A DNA stretch of 26,588 bases from CAVSUR01 sp052143655 (GCA_052143655.1 JBKQSL010000112.1:1-26588), one strand, 5' to 3'; counted from the first letter of the stretch, positions 7,465-15,483 are shown. Notes: generated by a model from the sequence alone, not told the origin. A program made the numbers and translations.

Positions 7465-8258
7465 CCGGCACCGCCCGGCCCGCCGACCGCGGCGGCGTTC
7501 AGTTCCGCGCCGGACGGCGGCTGGCCAGCGGACAGCCGGTCACGCAGCGCCCGGCCGGCTCCCGCCGCGGCCCGGACCAGCGGCCGGGCTGGCAGCCCGC
7601 GGCGGCTGCCGGTCCCGTCCGAGAGCACGCTGGCGGTCTTCTTGTCATCGGGCAGCGCGGCGGCCACCGGCAGCCCGAGCGCCTGGCCGACCTCCCGGGC
7701 CGGGTGCGCGCCCTCGCCGACGATCAGCAGGGCGAGCCGGTCTGTGCCGCCGAGCATGTCGGCCAGCATCTCGATCCGCGGCCGGGCCCGGCTGACCTGC
7801 CGCAGGGTCGGGCGCAGCACCAGCGCGACCACGCCCGCCGCGGACAGCACCGGCGCCAGGTCGGTACCGGGCTCCAGGCGACCGCAGTCGGCGATGACGT
7901 CGGCGGGCACGGCGGCGAGCGCGGCCGCCAGCGTCGGCCAGGACGGGGCCAGCGCGGCGGCCTGGCGCGGGTCGGAGACTCCGGCCAGCAGCAGGCGGCT
8001 GCGCTCGGAGTCCAGGTCGATCAGCTGATCCCACAGCGCCCGGGCAGCGGCGTCGGTACTGCGGCCCGCCTCGATGGCGAGCGCCAGCAGCCCGCTGCTG
8101 GCGGGCAGGTGGCCGCCGAACAGGCCGGCCAGGATGTCACCGCCGCTCGGGTCGCACTCGGCGATGATCACCTGGGTCGGCCAGCCGAGTGCCAGCGCCA
8201 CCGCCGTGGTGGTGACGCCGGGGGCGCCGCCGCCGGAGACCAGGGCGTACAGGCTCAT
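7461..8258 (-). CDS. CpaE/TadZ-like protein of the MinD/ParA fold with a degenerate P-loop
   Basis: The product is 265 aa. The N-terminus reads MSLYALVSGGGAPGVTTTAV, which is the position of a deviant Walker A (KGGxGKTT) in MinD, ParA and CpaE proteins, but no Lys is present: Gly14-Val15-Thr16-Thr17 replaces G-K-T-T. The downstream AECDPSGGDILAGLFGG matches the D-x-x-x-G-D switch region of the family. In Tad systems the CpaE/TadZ homologue places the pilus machine in the cell. Without the P-loop Lys, ATP binding may be weak or structural only. It sits between the SAF-domain gene (ATGA overlap at 8255-8258) and tadA (GTGA overlap), in the usual cpaE position. Confidence 0.82.
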   Translation of the reverse strand: MSLYALVSGGGAPGVTTTAVALALGWPTQVIIAECDPSGGDILAGLFGGHLPASSGLLALAIEAGRSTDAAARALWDQLIDLDSERSRLLLAGVSDPRQAAALAPSWPTLAAALAAVPADVIADCGRLEPGTDLAPVLSAAGVVALVLRPTLRQVSRARPRIEMLADMLGGTDRLALLIVGEGAHPAREVGQALGLPVAAALPDDKKTASVLSDGTGSRRGLPARPLVRAAAGAGRALRDRLSAGQPPSGAELNAAAVGGPGGAG

Positions 8259-8980
8259 CGCGGGCTCCGGCTGGTCACGTACAGCGCGATGTCACCGGTC
8301 GCCGCCTGCTCAGCCAGGCTGGTGCCCGAGGCCGAGCTGACCAGCAGGTCCACCACGTCGTACCCGTCCTGGTCGGGCGCGCTGGTGACCGCTTCCACCA
8401 CGCCGGGCACCGGATGGGCCAGCGCGGCCGGGGCCGAGCCGGACCCGGACTGCCCGGCCGAGCCCGACGTCGGCACAACCATCACGTGGTCGCCGGCGGC
8501 CAGGCCGCTGGCCGGCAGCCCGGAGGGCCGGATCGGCACCGGAACCAGCGCCTGCCCGCTGGCCGGCGGCTGCGCGGTCGTCACCTCGGCGGGCGCGAGC
8601 AGGCTGCCCGGGCGCAGGGCCGTCGCCGCTACCAGGCCCACCACCTGGTGCAGCTGGGCCGCCGGGATCGTCTGCACGCCCGGGCCGGCCGCCACGGTCG
8701 TGGTTCCCACGTCCGACGCGCTGATGACCGAGCCGGCCGGCACCGTGCCGGTCACCACCACGACCGGCACCTGGTGGTTCGCCCGCTGGTACAGCGCTGC
8801 GCTGGCCAGCACGCCGGCGCCGATCAGCGCCACCGCCAGCGCGATCATGCCCGGCCGCCGCCGCCGCGGCAGGCTGCGCAGCTGGCCGGGGGCCAGCGGC
8901 TGCGGGCCGCCGTTCGGGGCCAGGTCCGGGCCGGGATGGTATACGGTGCCGAAGCCGCTGCCCTGCTCGCCTGCGCTCAT
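8255..8980 (-). CDS. SAF-domain protein, CpaB/RcpC-like
   Basis: The product is 241 aa: a cytoplasmic basic N-terminus, one membrane helix near residues 44-64 (GMIALAVALIGAGVLASAALY), then an extracytoplasmic SAF domain (about residues 72-135; VVVVTGTVPAGSVISASDVG and VGLVAATALRPGSLLAPAEV are the typical beta-clip strands) and a beta-rich C-terminal part. CpaB/RcpC proteins belong to Tad pilus loci. In Gram-negatives they assist the secretin, so here the job must differ, perhaps as a wall-side assembly factor. The stop overlaps the cpaE-like start and the start overlaps the stop of the secreted-protein gene (ATGA at 8977-8980). Confidence 0.85.
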   Translation of the reverse strand: MSAGEQGSGFGTVYHPGPDLAPNGGPQPLAPGQLRSLPRRRRPGMIALAVALIGAGVLASAALYQRANHQVPVVVVTGTVPAGSVISASDVGTTTVAAGPGVQTIPAAQLHQVVGLVAATALRPGSLLAPAEVTTAQPPASGQALVPVPIRPSGLPASGLAAGDHVMVVPTSGSAGQSGSGSAPAALAHPVPGVVEAVTSAPDQDGYDVVDLLVSSASGTSLAEQAATGDIALYVTSRSPR

Positions 8981-9885
8981 CGGCCCCTCACTAGTGCCTG
9001 TGCCTCGGCCACCCGCAGCGCGATCGGGTAGCCGATCTGCTCAGCCGCGTTGATCGTGCCGCCGGTGCCGCCCGAGCCGGTCCAGGTCACCCGCCAGGTC
9101 ACCGTGACCGAGGCGCGGTAGGCCGCGCCGGGCTGCTGCGCCGAGGACTGCGCGTAGGTGAACTGGCAGGCCGAGGACGCCGTCTGGCCGCGGGCGTACG
9201 CGGTGCCCGGCCCGGCGCAGGAGTCGGCCGGCAGCCCGCCGCCGGGCAGGAATGTCAGCCGTACCGGCGTGGCCGTGACCGTGGCCCACACCGCTGCCAC
9301 CGACACGGTCTTGCTCACCGGATGCCACTGCCCGGCCGGCACCCAGAACCATTCCGGCAGGCCGACCAGCCCGTCGTGGCCCATCGGCGGCGCGGTACCC
9401 GGCCGCAGCGTCGGGATCTTCAGCAGGCCCAGTGCCTCCTGCATCAGCTCCTGCGGGGTCACCGCCGGGGTGCCGGCCGCCGACACCAGCGTGACGCCGC
9501 CGAACGGGTTACGGCCGGGGCAGGTGATGGTCTCCCACTTCTCGCCCTTGGGCGCCTTGGGCAGGCCCGCGAAGCTCTGCTGGCCCGGGCTCAGCGGCGT
9601 GAGCGTGCAGGCGACCCTGGAGCCGCCGGAACCGCTGCCGCCACCGCCGCTGCCCGGCGACCCTGGGGTTGAGCCGCCGCCGCTGCACTGCAGGATCCAG
9701 CTGCTGGGTGGCTGGTAGGCGTAGTGGCAGCCGCCGCCGGCCCCGCCGCCGACTGCTGCCACCGCCGCGCGGGCGGCCAGCGCCCTGCTGCCCGCGGGTC
9801 CTTCCAGCGCGGTCATCGCCACCGCCGCGGCCGCCAGCACCAGGACTAGCACGAGCCGCCGCGGCGGCATCCTCAGGGCGCGCAT
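8977..9885 (-). CDS. Secreted protein of unknown function in the Tad operon
   Basis: The product is 302 aa from an ATG at 9885 that has GGAGG about 5 bases upstream; the longer reading from 9921 has no such support. A signal peptide is clear (basic MRALRMPPRR then LVLVLVLAAAAVAMTAL). A Gly/Ser-rich linker near residues 60-90 leads to a domain with scattered Cys, a WETITCPGRNPFGG segment and a beta-rich C-terminus rich in VTVTWRVTW-like strands. I recognise no catalytic motif. It overlaps the upstream lipoprotein gene by 13 bp and the SAF gene by 4 bp, so it belongs to the operon. An exported accessory part of the pilus or its substrate is a guess. Confidence 0.75.
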   Translation of the reverse strand: MRALRMPPRRLVLVLVLAAAAVAMTALEGPAGSRALAARAAVAAVGGGAGGGCHYAYQPPSSWILQCSGGGSTPGSPGSGGGGSGSGGSRVACTLTPLSPGQQSFAGLPKAPKGEKWETITCPGRNPFGGVTLVSAAGTPAVTPQELMQEALGLLKIPTLRPGTAPPMGHDGLVGLPEWFWVPAGQWHPVSKTVSVAAVWATVTATPVRLTFLPGGGLPADSCAGPGTAYARGQTASSACQFTYAQSSAQQPGAAYRASVTVTWRVTWTGSGGTGGTINAAEQIGYPIALRVAEAQALVRGR

Positions 9886-10496
9886 GGCACCTCCACCGGC
9901 TGCATGGTGCGCACGAGCCATCGGCCGCCCGACAGCCCGAGCGTGATGTAGGAGTTCAGGTCCTGCTGACCGAAACTGCCCGGCACGACCTGGCCGGTCC
10001 GGTCGTCCTGCGCGCCGAGCTGGCTCAGGTCGAGGCAGTCATGCACCAGGGCGGTGCGGCCGCGCACCCGGACGCTGAGCACGTGCGTGACCGCGTCGCC
10101 GTAGGCGATGTCGTGCGCGGCCCAGTCGCGCTGGTCGGAGGCAACCGTGCTGGCCGCCAGCTGCGGGCTGTAGTACGGGGCCAGGATTGCGCGGGCCCGG
10201 GGCGCGCTGCGCGCGCTCATCGCCTGTGCGTAGGCCTGCCAGGACGCCTGGTAGGCCGCGACGGCCTGCTGCGCGGCGGTCAGCCGCGGCCGGGCGAGCG
10301 CGGCTGCGGTCGCGCCCGCCGAGGGCTTGCCGGGCAGCGGCACCTGCGCCTGGGACACGCAGCCCGCGGCGGTGACGGCCAGTACCGCGACGGCAGCCCA
10401 GGCGGCCGCACGGCGGTGCGCCGGCCGGCCCACAGCGCTGCGCAGGCAGCGACCGCAGCCGGCTAATGGCTGTCTGCCTGCGACGATCCGGAACAT
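9873..10496 (-). CDS. Putative lipoprotein in the Tad operon
   Basis: The product is 207 aa from the ATG at 10496. A TTG at 10532 would add 12 residues. The N-terminus is basic, followed by the hydrophobic stretch AAAWAAVAVLAVTAAGC, a lipobox with Cys46 as the likely lipidated residue. The mature part has an Ala/Gln-rich helical region (AQQAVAAYQASWQAYAQAMS) and then a compact alpha/beta domain with an SNTF2-like feel (YYSPQL, VRVRGRTALVHDCLDL, GGRWLVRTMQPVEV). Similar small secreted domains sense or scaffold at the cell surface, but the fold call is inference. It is the first gene of the tight Tad cluster, so the operon promoter should lie in 10497-10638. Confidence 0.7.
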   Translation of the reverse strand: MFRIVAGRQPLAGCGRCLRSAVGRPAHRRAAAWAAVAVLAVTAAGCVSQAQVPLPGKPSAGATAAALARPRLTAAQQAVAAYQASWQAYAQAMSARSAPRARAILAPYYSPQLAASTVASDQRDWAAHDIAYGDAVTHVLSVRVRGRTALVHDCLDLSQLGAQDDRTGQVVPGSFGQQDLNSYITLGLSGGRWLVRTMQPVEVPCAP

Positions 10497-10580
10497 TAGA
10501 CCTGATCGCTCCCCGGTGGCCGTTATCGACAATTGGACGCCGAGCTACGAGCATTGCGCATTCTGCGACCGCTCCACAAC

Positions 10581-10592
10581 CCGTAGCTACGG
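10581..10592. promoter_or_regulatory. 12-bp perfect palindrome ahead of the Tad operon
   Basis: CCGTAGCTACGG lies in the 142-bp gap between the prepilin peptidase stop and the first ATG of the lipoprotein gene. A related partial copy (GAGCTACGAG) lies about 35 bp closer to the gene, around 10543. A pair of related sites here suggests an operator, but no regulator is assigned and no convincing -35/-10 pair was found. Confidence 0.35.
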
Positions 10593-10638
10593 CAAAGTCG
10601 GCCAATCTGGTCAGGTATGCGGCACGGGCACAGCGTGC

Positions 10639-11280
10639 TCAGCGTGCCGTCGCGGCGGCCGCGACGATGACCGCCAGCGCTCCGGCGAGCAGGAACGGCC
10701 CGTACGGGATCTGCTGGCGCAGCGTGGCGCGGCGCAGCGCGAGCAGGGCCAGGCCCCAGGCGGCGGCCAGGATCAGGCCCGCCGCGGCGCCGTCCAGCAG
10801 CGCGCCCCAGCCGAACCAGGCCAGCGCCGAGCCGGTGCTGGCCGCCAGCTTGACGTCCCCGAAGCCGACCGCGCCCGGCCGGGCCAGCGCGAGCAGCAGG
10901 AAGCAGCCGGCCAGCACAGCGCCGCCCGCCGCTGCCCGGCCGAGCCGTCCCCAGCTGCCCTGATCGGCCGCGGCGCCGAGCAGCAGCACCATGACCCCGG
11001 CGTAAGCCGCGGCCGTGAGCGGGTCAGGCAGCCGCCGGGTGGCCTCGTCGATCACCGCCAGCGCGACGGCGCAGGCGGCGAGCCAGCACATGGCGGCCAG
11101 CGCGAGCGGCGGCCGGACGGCCGCGGCCAGCAGGGCAAACAAAGCGGCCGTGCCCGCCTCGGCCGCACCCGGCGGCAGGCGGCGGCCGGCCGGCAGGTAA
11201 CGACTGGCCGCTGCCCGCGCCCCGGCGCCGGCCGCCAGGCCCGCGGCCGCGGCCAGGCCGACCAGCCAGGACAATTCCAC
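10639..11280 (-). CDS. Prepilin peptidase (A24 family, TadV-like)
   Basis: The product is a multi-pass membrane aspartyl protease of about 213 aa. Both catalytic Asp of the A24 family are visible: VIDEATRRLPDPL (first Asp) and GFGDVKLA (second Asp in the G-x-G-D motif). Several Ala/Leu-rich membrane helices surround them, and the larger N-terminal methyltransferase domain of PilD is missing, as in TadV. It should cleave the Flp-like and TadE-like prepilins encoded downstream. The start is uncertain: the GTG at 11280 begins just before the first membrane helix, whereas a TTG at 11376 would add 32 residues that look unlike a membrane leader; neither has a good ribosome site. Confidence 0.85.
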   Translation of the reverse strand: MELSWLVGLAAAAGLAAGAGARAAASRYLPAGRRLPPGAAEAGTAALFALLAAAVRPPLALAAMCWLAACAVALAVIDEATRRLPDPLTAAAYAGVMVLLLGAAADQGSWGRLGRAAAGGAVLAGCFLLLALARPGAVGFGDVKLAASTGSALAWFGWGALLDGAAAGLILAAAWGLALLALRRATLRQQIPYGPFLLAGALAVIVAAAATAR

Positions 11281-11455
11281 CTGGCCATTGTGATACGCCG
11301 GCAGCGGGCCGATGCACGCGCCGATGTTCCGGTCCTGCCCTGTGCTGGCGGCCTGGCGGATGGCATCGACGGCCAACGGCAGAGGCTGGCCTGGCAGCCC
11401 TGCGGCGCGATCATGACAGCCGGCACTGCGCGCCGGAAATCCCCGCCGGGTGCGC

Positions 11456-11461
11456 TAGCCT
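11456..11461 (+). promoter_or_regulatory. Possible -10 element for a leaderless lacI-type transcript
   Basis: TAGCCT (pattern TAnnnT) ends 6 bases before the ATG at 11468, the spacing expected when transcription begins at the A of the start codon. There is no Shine-Dalgarno sequence before this ATG, which fits a leaderless mRNA, common in actinobacteria. No good -35 element is seen. Confidence 0.35.
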
Positions 11462-11467
11462 GCACAG

Positions 11468-12586
11468 ATGGCGGCGCACGGCCGCCGGGCCCGGGACCGG
11501 GCCAGGAAGCGAGCCTGGGGCAGGACGGTGGGCACGCTGGAGCCGGCGGCTGACTCGCGCAAGATCCGACCGGTCAAGCGGCCGACCATTGCCGACATTG
11601 CCCGGCAGGCCGGCGTGACCAAGGCGGCGGTCTCGTTCGCCCTTAACGGCCAGCCCGGCGTCTCCGCGGCCACCCGCGAGCGAATCCTGGCTATCGCCGA
11701 GGAGGTCGGCTTCCAGCCCAGCAGCGCCGCCCGTGCCCTGTCCGACGGCCGGGCCGGCGCCTTCGGCCTGATCATCGACCGGCCCGCCCGGACGCTGAGC
11801 ATCGAGCCATTCTTCATGCAGCTGCTGTCGGGCATCCAGGCCGAGCTGTCCCGCGATCACACCGCGCTGCTGTTCACGATGGCCGAGGACCAGGCCGCGG
11901 AGATGGAGACCTACCGGTCCTGGTGGGCGCAGCGCCGGGTAGACGGGGTGTTCCTGGTCGACTTGCAGGTCGGCGACCAGCGCGTGCCGATGCTGGGGAA
12001 CCTGCAGATGCCGGCCGTGGTCATCGGAGTGCCGGAGGGCGCCGGCGCGCTGACGGCCGTGTGGGAGGACGACACGGTCGCGACCCGGGCCGTGGTCGAG
12101 CACCTAGCCGGGCTCGGCCACCGGCGGATTGCGTACGTGACCGGCTTCCAGCGGTTCTGGCATACCCGGATCCGCGCTGAGGCGTTCCGGACCGCGTGCG
12201 GGCAGGCCGGGGTGCAGGGCGAGTGCGTGGAAGCCGACTACACCGGCGAGGACGGCGCCGCCGCGACCCGGCGGCTGCTGGGCTCGGCGCAGCCGCCGTC
12301 GGCCATCTTCTACGACAACGACCTGATGGCGGTCTCCGGCCTGAGCACCGCGCAGCATATGGGCGTCGAGATCCCGGCCGCGCTGTCGGTCGTGGCCCGG
12401 GAGGACTCCGCGCTGTGCGAGCTGGTGCACCCGCCGCTGACCGCGCTGACCCGGGACATCGCGGCGTACGGCGCGCACGCCGCGCGGACCCTGCGAGACG
12501 CCGCGGCCGGGCTGCCGGTCACCGACGCCCAGGAGCCCGCTCCGGTGCTGACCAGGCGCGGCAGCACCGGTCCGGCCCCGGCATAG
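11468..12586 (+). CDS. LacI-family transcriptional regulator (copy 1)
   Basis: The product is 372 aa. The helix-turn-helix and hinge are at about residues 38-95 (KRPTIADIARQAG, recognition helix TKAAVSFALNGQPGVS), followed by a periplasmic-binding-protein-like sensor domain to the end. Family members usually start at the residue just before KRPT; here that codon is GTC, so translation must begin upstream, at the ATG at 11468 (possibly leaderless) or the GTG at 11528, leaving a basic N-terminal extension of 17-37 residues. It is closely related along its whole length to the regulator at 20658-21698 and has the same recognition helix. Near the end, where relatives have a W/F-D-D motif, it reads AREDS. 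I infer that it represses the beta-glucosidase 3' of it and the ABC operon through the 16-bp sites. Confidence 0.92.
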   Translation: MAAHGRRARDRARKRAWGRTVGTLEPAADSRKIRPVKRPTIADIARQAGVTKAAVSFALNGQPGVSAATRERILAIAEEVGFQPSSAARALSDGRAGAFGLIIDRPARTLSIEPFFMQLLSGIQAELSRDHTALLFTMAEDQAAEMETYRSWWAQRRVDGVFLVDLQVGDQRVPMLGNLQMPAVVIGVPEGAGALTAVWEDDTVATRAVVEHLAGLGHRRIAYVTGFQRFWHTRIRAEAFRTACGQAGVQGECVEADYTGEDGAAATRRLLGSAQPPSAIFYDNDLMAVSGLSTAQHMGVEIPAALSVVAREDSALCELVHPPLTALTRDIAAYGAHAARTLRDAAAGLPVTDAQEPAPVLTRRGSTGPAPA

Positions 12587-12601
12587 CCGAGCCGGGGCCG
12601 G
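12572..12601 (+). terminator. Hairpin terminator overlapping the lacI copy 1 stop codon
   Basis: A perfect 11-bp inverted repeat (CCGGCCCCGGC at 12572-12582, its complement at 12591-12601) encloses an 8-base loop that contains the TAG stop codon. No T-run follows, as is usual in high-GC actinomycetes. It would separate the regulator from the beta-glucosidase transcript. Confidence 0.7.
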
Positions 12602-12739
12602 CGGTCACCGGGTCGGGTAGCTGGTCAGCGATTCGGCCGTAGGTAGTCAGGGGCAAGCGCCGGCGGAGCTGGCCAGGCGTCCGGTGGTCCCCGATCAACC
12701 ACGTCCCCGACCCACGGGCGGCTCGCCGGGAGCGGCGCG

Positions 12740-12768
12740 TTGCACGACCCCGGGCAGCGGTTTACTAT
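12740..12768 (+). promoter_or_regulatory. Predicted promoter of the GH1 beta-glucosidase gene
   Basis: TTGCAC at 12740-12745 and TACTAT at 12763-12768 are separated by 17 bases, a good match to the vegetative sigma-70-type consensus. The start point would fall near 12775, inside the 16-bp operator. The 5' leader would be about 65 bases. Confidence 0.65.
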
Positions 12769-12779
12769 ACCGGTTAAGT
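12764..12779 (+). promoter_or_regulatory. LacI-type operator, site 1 (before the GH1 gene)
   Basis: ACTATACCGGTTAAGT. It is a near-palindrome centred on CCGG; the right arm TTAAGT would give the perfect 16-bp palindrome if mirrored. The identical 16 bases occur at 20593-20608 and, reversed, at 21890-21905. It covers the predicted -10 element and start point, so a bound repressor would block initiation. Confidence 0.75.
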
Positions 12780-12841
12780 CATTGATTTCCAGTCCATTGA
12801 TGCTCAGTCCTTCGCATCTCCGCAAGGGAAGGTGACCAGGG

Positions 12842-14296
12842 GTGCAAGCTGCCGACGTCGGTCCGGTCGAGATCCCCGCTGGCTTCCTGCTCGGGGCGGC
12901 CACTTCCGCCTATCAGATCGAGGGGGCCGCGGACGCGGACGGGCGCGGTGTGTCGATCTGGGACACCTTCAGCCACGCGGCGGGCAACACCAGCAACGGG
13001 GATACCGGCGACGTCGCCTGCCGCCATTACGACCGGCTGACCGAGGACCTGGACCTGCTGGCCGATCTCGGCGCGAGCGCCTACCGGTTCTCGGTTTCCT
13101 GGCCGCGGATCCAGCCCACCGGGAAGGGCCCGGCCAGCCCCGAGGGGGTGGACTTCTACCGCCGCCTGGTGCACGGCCTGCGCGACCGCGGGATCCTGCC
13201 GGTCCTCACGCTCTACCACTGGGAGCTGCCGCAGCCACTGCAGGACGCGGGCGGCTGGCCGCAGCGGGACACAGCGGCCCGGTTCGCCGAGTTCGCCAGC
13301 CTGGTCGCCGAGAGCCTGGGCGACGAGGTCGGCATGTGGATCACGCTGAACGAGCCGTGGTGCTCGGCCTGGCTCGGCTACGGCAACGGCCAGCACGCCC
13401 CCGGGATCCGCGACATCGGGCAGGCCGCGGCAGCCACCCATCACCTGCTGCTCGGGCACGGCCTGGGGACGCAGGCGATCCGCAGCGCGCTGCCGTCGGC
13501 CAAGGTCGGCATCACGCTGAACCTGACGCCGGTCCGGGCCGCCACCGCGCACCCGGACGACGCCGCAGCGGCGCTCCGGACCGACGGGCAGGCCAACCGG
13601 CTGTTCCTCGACCCGCTGTTCACCGGCAGCTACCCGGCCGACGTGCTCGAGCACTACCGCGGCCGCGACCCCGGGTTCACCGTGATCGGGGATGGTGACC
13701 TGGCGGTCATCAGCGCGCCGATGGACTTCCTCGGGGTCAACTTCTACTCGCCGCGCACCGTGGCCGACCGGTGCCGGGGCGGCGAGGCCCGCGCGGCCGG
13801 GTACTGCGTGCCGCTGGCCCATCCGGACCCGATCAGCGCTGACCTTGGCGTGCTCGGCGCGCTGCGGCCCGACTCGCCGCGCACCGAGATGGGCTGGGAG
13901 ATCGACGCGGGCGCGCTGACCGCGCTGCTGACCCGGGTAGACCGGGAGTACGCGCAGATCCCCATGCTGATCACCGAGAACGGCGCAGCCTGCGCCGACT
14001 ACGTCGCCCCGGACGGCGTGGTCCGCGATCCCGAGCGCATCCGCTACCTGCACGACCACCTGGCGGCCGTGCTGCAGGCCCGCGCGGCCGGCGCCGATGT
14101 CCGCGGCTACTTCGCCTGGACCCTGCTCGACAACTTCGAGTGGGCCCACGGCTTCACCAAGCGGTTCGGCCTGGTCTGGGTCGACTACCCCACCAGCGCC
14201 CGGATCCCCAAGGACAGCTTCCGCTGGTACCGCGACACCGCGCGGGCCCGCGCGCTGGCGCCGCTGCCGCCATCCGCGGCCCGGCTGTACCGCTAG
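12842..14296 (+). CDS. GH1 beta-glucosidase-type glycoside hydrolase
   Basis: The product is 484 aa, the usual GH1 length, with no signal peptide, so it is cytoplasmic. Motifs: the N-terminal FLLGAATSAYQIEGA signature, YRFSVSWPRI at 81-90, acid/base Glu171 in TLNEP, nucleophile Glu379 in ITENG, and the late barrel motif YFAWTLLDNFEWAHGF. All key residues of a retaining GH1 enzyme are present. The family includes beta-glucosidases, beta-galactosidases, beta-mannosidases and 6-phospho enzymes; exact substrate cannot be read here. The start is the GTG at 12842, with a purine-rich AAGGGAAGGTG about 8-18 bases upstream. It has its own promoter and the 16-bp operator, and converges with the ABC operon. 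It probably cleaves imported oligosaccharides to monosaccharides. Confidence 0.95.
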   Translation: MQAADVGPVEIPAGFLLGAATSAYQIEGAADADGRGVSIWDTFSHAAGNTSNGDTGDVACRHYDRLTEDLDLLADLGASAYRFSVSWPRIQPTGKGPASPEGVDFYRRLVHGLRDRGILPVLTLYHWELPQPLQDAGGWPQRDTAARFAEFASLVAESLGDEVGMWITLNEPWCSAWLGYGNGQHAPGIRDIGQAAAATHHLLLGHGLGTQAIRSALPSAKVGITLNLTPVRAATAHPDDAAAALRTDGQANRLFLDPLFTGSYPADVLEHYRGRDPGFTVIGDGDLAVISAPMDFLGVNFYSPRTVADRCRGGEARAAGYCVPLAHPDPISADLGVLGALRPDSPRTEMGWEIDAGALTALLTRVDREYAQIPMLITENGAACADYVAPDGVVRDPERIRYLHDHLAAVLQARAAGADVRGYFAWTLLDNFEWAHGFTKRFGLVWVDYPTSARIPKDSFRWYRDTARARALAPLPPSAARLYR

Positions 14297-14370
14297 CCGC
14301 TGTGCTGCCCAGCTAGCCGGGCACTGCCAGGCACCCGGCGCGGCCAGCGATCAGGCCCGCCCTCGCAAGC

Positions 14371-14417
14371 CGGTTCCCGGAGGTCGCCCTGGCGGGAACG
14401 ACGGCCTCCGGGAACCG
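14371..14417. terminator. Bidirectional terminator between the GH1 gene and the ABC operon
   Basis: A perfect 13-bp inverted repeat (CGGTTCCCGGAGG at 14371-14383 and its complement at 14405-14417) with a 21-base loop. It lies 75 bp after the GH1 stop and about 60 bp after the last ATPase stop, in the convergent gap, so it can end transcripts from both sides. Confidence 0.8.
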
Positions 14418-14436
14418 CACCACCGGCAGGCTCTGC

Positions 14437-14476
14437 TTAGTTAAGACCCGGGCTCGTTAGTTAAAACCCGGGCTCG
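14437..14476. repeat. Two tandem 20-bp copies just after the ABC operon
   Basis: TTAGTTAAGACCCGGGCTCG at 14437-14456 is followed directly by a copy with one base changed at 14457-14476. It begins 3 bp beyond the ATPase stop codon at 14479. It is unusually A/T-rich for this window at its left half and contains the palindrome CCCGGG in each copy. It does not match the 16-bp operator. Confidence 0.9.
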
Positions 14477-14478
14477 GC

Positions 14479-15483
14479 TCAGATCCGGGCCGGCTGCGAC
14501 TCGGACTCGGCGACCAGGTGGCCGGGCTCGCACTCGGTCAGCGGCGGAGCCGACTGGGCCGGCGCCGCCAGCTGCGGCGCCGGCCGCCCGGCCCGCCGCG
14601 GCGCGTGCCGCAGCCCCGCCAGGCCGGCCTGCGGGGGGCGTCCCGGGGACAGCTGCCCGGACGCGCCAGCCCTGCTGCTCCCGTCTGCATCGGATCGCTT
14701 CCACCTGCGGTGCAGCTGCGGCACGGCCGCCAGCAGCATCTTGGTATACGGGTGCTGGGGGTTTCCGAACACGCTGACCGTGGGGCCCATCTCGACCACG
14801 GCGCCGCGGCGCAGGATGACGGTGCGGTCGCTGATGTAGTTGCCCAGCGACAGGTCGTGGGTGATGAACAGGATCGCCAGGCCCGCCCGCTTCAGGCTGA
14901 CCAGCAGGTTGAGCACGTCGACCCGGGTCGAGGCGTCCAGCATGCTGATGACCTCGTCGGCGACCAGCAGCTTGACCTCCAGCAGCAGCGCCCGGGCGAT
15001 CAGCAGCCGCTGCTGCTGGCCGCCGGACAGCTGGTGCGGGTACCGGTTCAGGACGTCACCGGGATTCAGCGCCACCGAGTGCAGCGCCGACTCGATCTTG
15101 GCGTCCCAGTCCGACTGCGAGATGCGCGGGAAGTACGCCTCCCGCAGCAGCTCGAAGACCCGGTCGGCCTTGTAGACCGGGTTGTAGGAGCTAAACGGGT
15201 CCTGGAAGACGCCCTGCACGTGCCGGTAGTACTCGCGCAGCTGGGGCCGGGAGTACGCGGCCACATCCTGGCCCTCGAACAGGACCCGCCCGCTGCTGGC
15301 CATCGCCAGCCGCAGTACGACCCGGCCGAGCGTGGTCTTGCCGCTGCCGCTCTCCCCGATCAGCGTGACGACCTCGCCCTGGTCGATGTCGAAGCTGACC
15401 TCGCGCAGCGCGGCAGTCAGGCCGCCGTGCACGCTGGTGGCCCGGAACACCTTGGAAACCCGGTCGATGCGCAGCGTGGTCAT
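14479..15483 (-). CDS. Oligopeptide-family ABC transporter ATPase (second, DppF/OppF-like)
   Basis: The product is 334 aa from the ATG at 15483, overlapping the first ATPase stop (ATGA), with GAAGGAG about 10 bases upstream. Motifs: Walker A GESGSGKTT at 43-51, signature LSGGQQQR at 152-159, Walker B LLVADE at 172-177, H-loop in ITHD. Where most members read DEPTSALD this one reads DEVISMLD. The C-terminal 70 residues after LHRRWK are an Ala/Pro/Arg-rich tail of low complexity that replaces the short Cys-containing extension seen in the partner ATPase. Paired with the other ATPase it would drive uptake through the two permeases. It is the last gene of the operon. Confidence 0.92.
   Translation of the reverse strand: MTTLRIDRVSKVFRATSVHGGLTAALREVSFDIDQGEVVTLIGESGSGKTTLGRVVLRLAMASSGRVLFEGQDVAAYSRPQLREYYRHVQGVFQDPFSSYNPVYKADRVFELLREAYFPRISQSDWDAKIESALHSVALNPGDVLNRYPHQLSGGQQQRLLIARALLLEVKLLVADEVISMLDASTRVDVLNLLVSLKRAGLAILFITHDLSLGNYISDRTVILRRGAVVEMGPTVSVFGNPQHPYTKMLLAAVPQLHRRWKRSDADGSSRAGASGQLSPGRPPQAGLAGLRHAPRRAGRPAPQLAAPAQSAPPLTECEPGHLVAESESQPARI

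Noticed and set aside
12620..12760. Possible tRNA or small RNA in the gap before the GH1 gene
   Set aside because: No cloverleaf or conserved small RNA pattern was found; the stretch is explained by terminator, promoter and operator.
12779..14149. Long open frame (456 codons) antisense to the GH1 gene
   Set aside because: Shadow of a high-GC gene: the plus-strand frame has all GH1 motifs, while the antisense product has no recognisable domain and a skewed Arg/Gly/Pro composition.
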